Shown piece by piece: positions 5,956 to 7,320 of a DNA stretch of 7,320 nucleotides. Numbering within the stretch: position 1 is the first letter of the stretch; each line of letters begins with the position of its first letter. The stretch is from NCBI GenBank assembly GCA_030639105.1, contig DAOWDI010000028.1:1-7320 (forward strand), written 5' to 3'. The position numbers and the translations under genes are program-made. Origin of the DNA: Gammaproteobacteria bacterium. GTDB taxonomy: Bacteria; Pseudomonadota; Gammaproteobacteria; Ga0077536. The notes beneath the pieces are model-generated. The model did not search any database. It was not told where the DNA came from and was given only the letters and a program-made list of their open reading frames with translations.

Positions 5956-7320
5956 GTGAAATGGCGACAGGCAAAAAAGAAATGCATGGTGCGCAAGCGC
6001 CGGGACGCGATCCAACAGCGCAAAATGTTGTTTCAGGAGTTGGAACCGAGAGTCCTCTATTCCGCCGACGGGATCGGCGGCGCCGATATTCTGCTCGGCG
6101 AGGATGACGTCGTCGAGGCCGTGATCGAACAAACCGTTATTACCGGGGATAAGGCCGAGGTCATCGAGGATGTGAGCGAGGCACCACCGCCGATAGATCT
6201 CAGCCTGTTCGATGCTGAGCTGGAACGTGAACTCACCCGCGAAATCGTTTTTATCGATACCGATACCGAGGATTATCAACAACTCGTCGACGATCTGCTC
6301 AACAACAGCGGTACGGATCGTGGCTTTGACGTCTTCGTTCTCGACAATGCCCGTGACGGCATCGAACAGATCGGTGACGTGCTGGCGGGTTACGATTCGC
6401 TCGATGCCGTGCACATCATCTCGCACGGTACCGACGGCTCCATCGATCTCGGTAGCACCCAATTCAATAGCGATACGCTGAACGCGAATGCAGACGACAT
6501 CGCGGCGTGGGCCGGCGCCTTCGCCGAGACCGGCGATTTTCTGATCTATGGCTGTAACCTCGCGGCGAGCGAGGATGGGCAGTCGTTTGTCGACAACCTG
6601 GCCCGCGTGACTGAGACCGACGTCGCCGCATCCGATGACTTGACCGGCAGCCTTGCACTGGGCGGCGACTGGGAACTCGAATATCGCGTCGGTGCGGTCG
6701 AGAGTACGGTCGCCGTGGGTGCCGAACTCCAGGAAAACTGGAACCAGGTGCTCGCTACCTACACAGTCACGTCCACTGCCGATCTCGGGCCGGGCACCTT
6801 ATACGACGCAATTACCCAGGCGAATGCGTCGACCGGCACCGACGATGTCATTGAATTCAACATCGGCGGCGGCGGCGCGCAGACTCTTACCGTCATTGCC
6901 TCGGGTCTTCCCGCCATCGATGACACGGTGACTATCGATGCCACTACCCAGCCGGGTTACGCCGGTGAACCGTTGATCACGCTGGACGGCACGAATGTCA
7001 TCAGCGGCAACGGGCACGGGCTTGAATTCAACGCTAACAGCGACGGGAGCGAAGTTCGGGGATTCTCGATCGTCAACTTTTCGGGAAGCGGGGTGAAGAT
7101 CAATTCCGGTGCAGACAACATCACGGTTGCGGGAAACTGGATAGGGACGACCGGTACCGGCGCTACCGGCGTCGGCAACGGTGACGACGGCATCGACATT
7201 CGCGGGTCGAACGCAACCATCGGCGGACTCGGACCGAACGATGGTAATGTCATCACCAACCACGGCGAAGAAGGGATCAATATTCAGGGCAGCGGCGTCA
7301 CGAACCACTTCATCCAAGGC
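5956..7320 (+). CDS. Large LEPR-motif, DUF4347-like, beta-helix surface protein, N-terminal 455 residues (3' truncated by window)
   Basis: The frame is open to the window edge, so the true length is unknown; proteins of this architecture are often thousands of residues long. Start GTG 5956 is set by its Shine-Dalgarno sequence and an in-frame stop just upstream; ATG 5986 is less likely. Residues 1-27 are strongly basic with no hydrophobic core, so no classical signal peptide is seen. LEPRVLYSADG follows at 29-39, matching the LEPR-XLL motif found near the N-terminus of large repetitive proteins. After an acidic linker, about 96-265 match DUF4347: EIVFIDTDTEDYQQL, HIISHGTDGSIDLGS (153-167), LIYGCNLA (196-203), VAASDDLTGS (224-233) and GDWELEYRV. 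From about 268, VTSTADLGPGTLYDAI and TIDATTQPGY introduce right-handed beta-helix repeats with IGTTGTG and NVITN-type turns. It is probably an exported adhesin or other surface protein and the likely cargo of the upstream genes (inference). Confidence 0.9.
   Translation, partial: MKWRQAKKKCMVRKRRDAIQQRKMLFQELEPRVLYSADGIGGADILLGEDDVVEAVIEQTVITGDKAEVIEDVSEAPPPIDLSLFDAELERELTREIVFIDTDTEDYQQLVDDLLNNSGTDRGFDVFVLDNARDGIEQIGDVLAGYDSLDAVHIISHGTDGSIDLGSTQFNSDTLNANADDIAAWAGAFAETGDFLIYGCNLAASEDGQSFVDNLARVTETDVAASDDLTGSLALGGDWELEYRVGAVESTVAVGAELQENWNQVLATYTVTSTADLGPGTLYDAITQANASTGTDDVIEFNIGGGGAQTLTVIASGLPAIDDTVTIDATTQPGYAGEPLITLDGTNVISGNGHGLEFNANSDGSEVRGFSIVNFSGSGVKINSGADNITVAGNWIGTTGTGATGVGNGDDGIDIRGSNATIGGLGPNDGNVITNHGEEGINIQGSGVTNHFIQG

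Overview
The window is one plus-strand block of about 60% G+C (estimated by eye), with no gene on the minus strand. The sequences of the proteins (a SlyD-type foldase, SecA, and HlyD/RND-type adaptors, one ending in a SPOR-like domain) point to a Gram-negative bacterium, most likely Pseudomonadota and possibly a gammaproteobacterium. This rests on family resemblance recalled from memory, not on a search. I saw no tRNA, rRNA, CRISPR array, insertion sequence or convincing Rho-independent terminator.

Layout. (1) 1-255: 3' end of a SlyD-like peptidyl-prolyl isomerase gene. Its codon use differs sharply from everything downstream. (2) 258-2405: a polytopic M50 (site-2 protease-type) zinc metallopeptidase with a PqqD-like N-terminus and a periplasmic HlyD-type adaptor C-terminus. 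(3) 2398-4389: a short SecA paralogue with complete ATPase motifs but without nearly all of the usual C-terminal third. It overlaps the previous gene by 8 nt. (4) 4434-5912: a secreted membrane-fusion (adaptor) protein with a C-terminal SPOR-like region. (5) 5956 to the window edge: the first 455 residues of what is probably a very large surface protein. It has a LEPR-type N-terminal motif, a DUF4347-like domain with conserved-looking His and Cys, and then right-handed beta-helix repeats.

Genes 2-5 look like one transcription unit: same strand, an 8-nt overlap and two gaps of 43-44 nt, each start with a recognisable Shine-Dalgarno sequence. The working hypothesis is a dedicated export and maturation system for the giant LEPR/DUF4347 protein. 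The SecA-like ATPase would drive transport, the M50-HlyD fusion would process or guide cargo in the inner membrane, and the SPOR-bearing adaptor would span the periplasm and dock on peptidoglycan. The families are seen in the sequence; the joint function is inference. No membrane channel and no outer-membrane component is visible here, so the system is either incomplete in this window or borrows SecYEG and a TolC-like protein.
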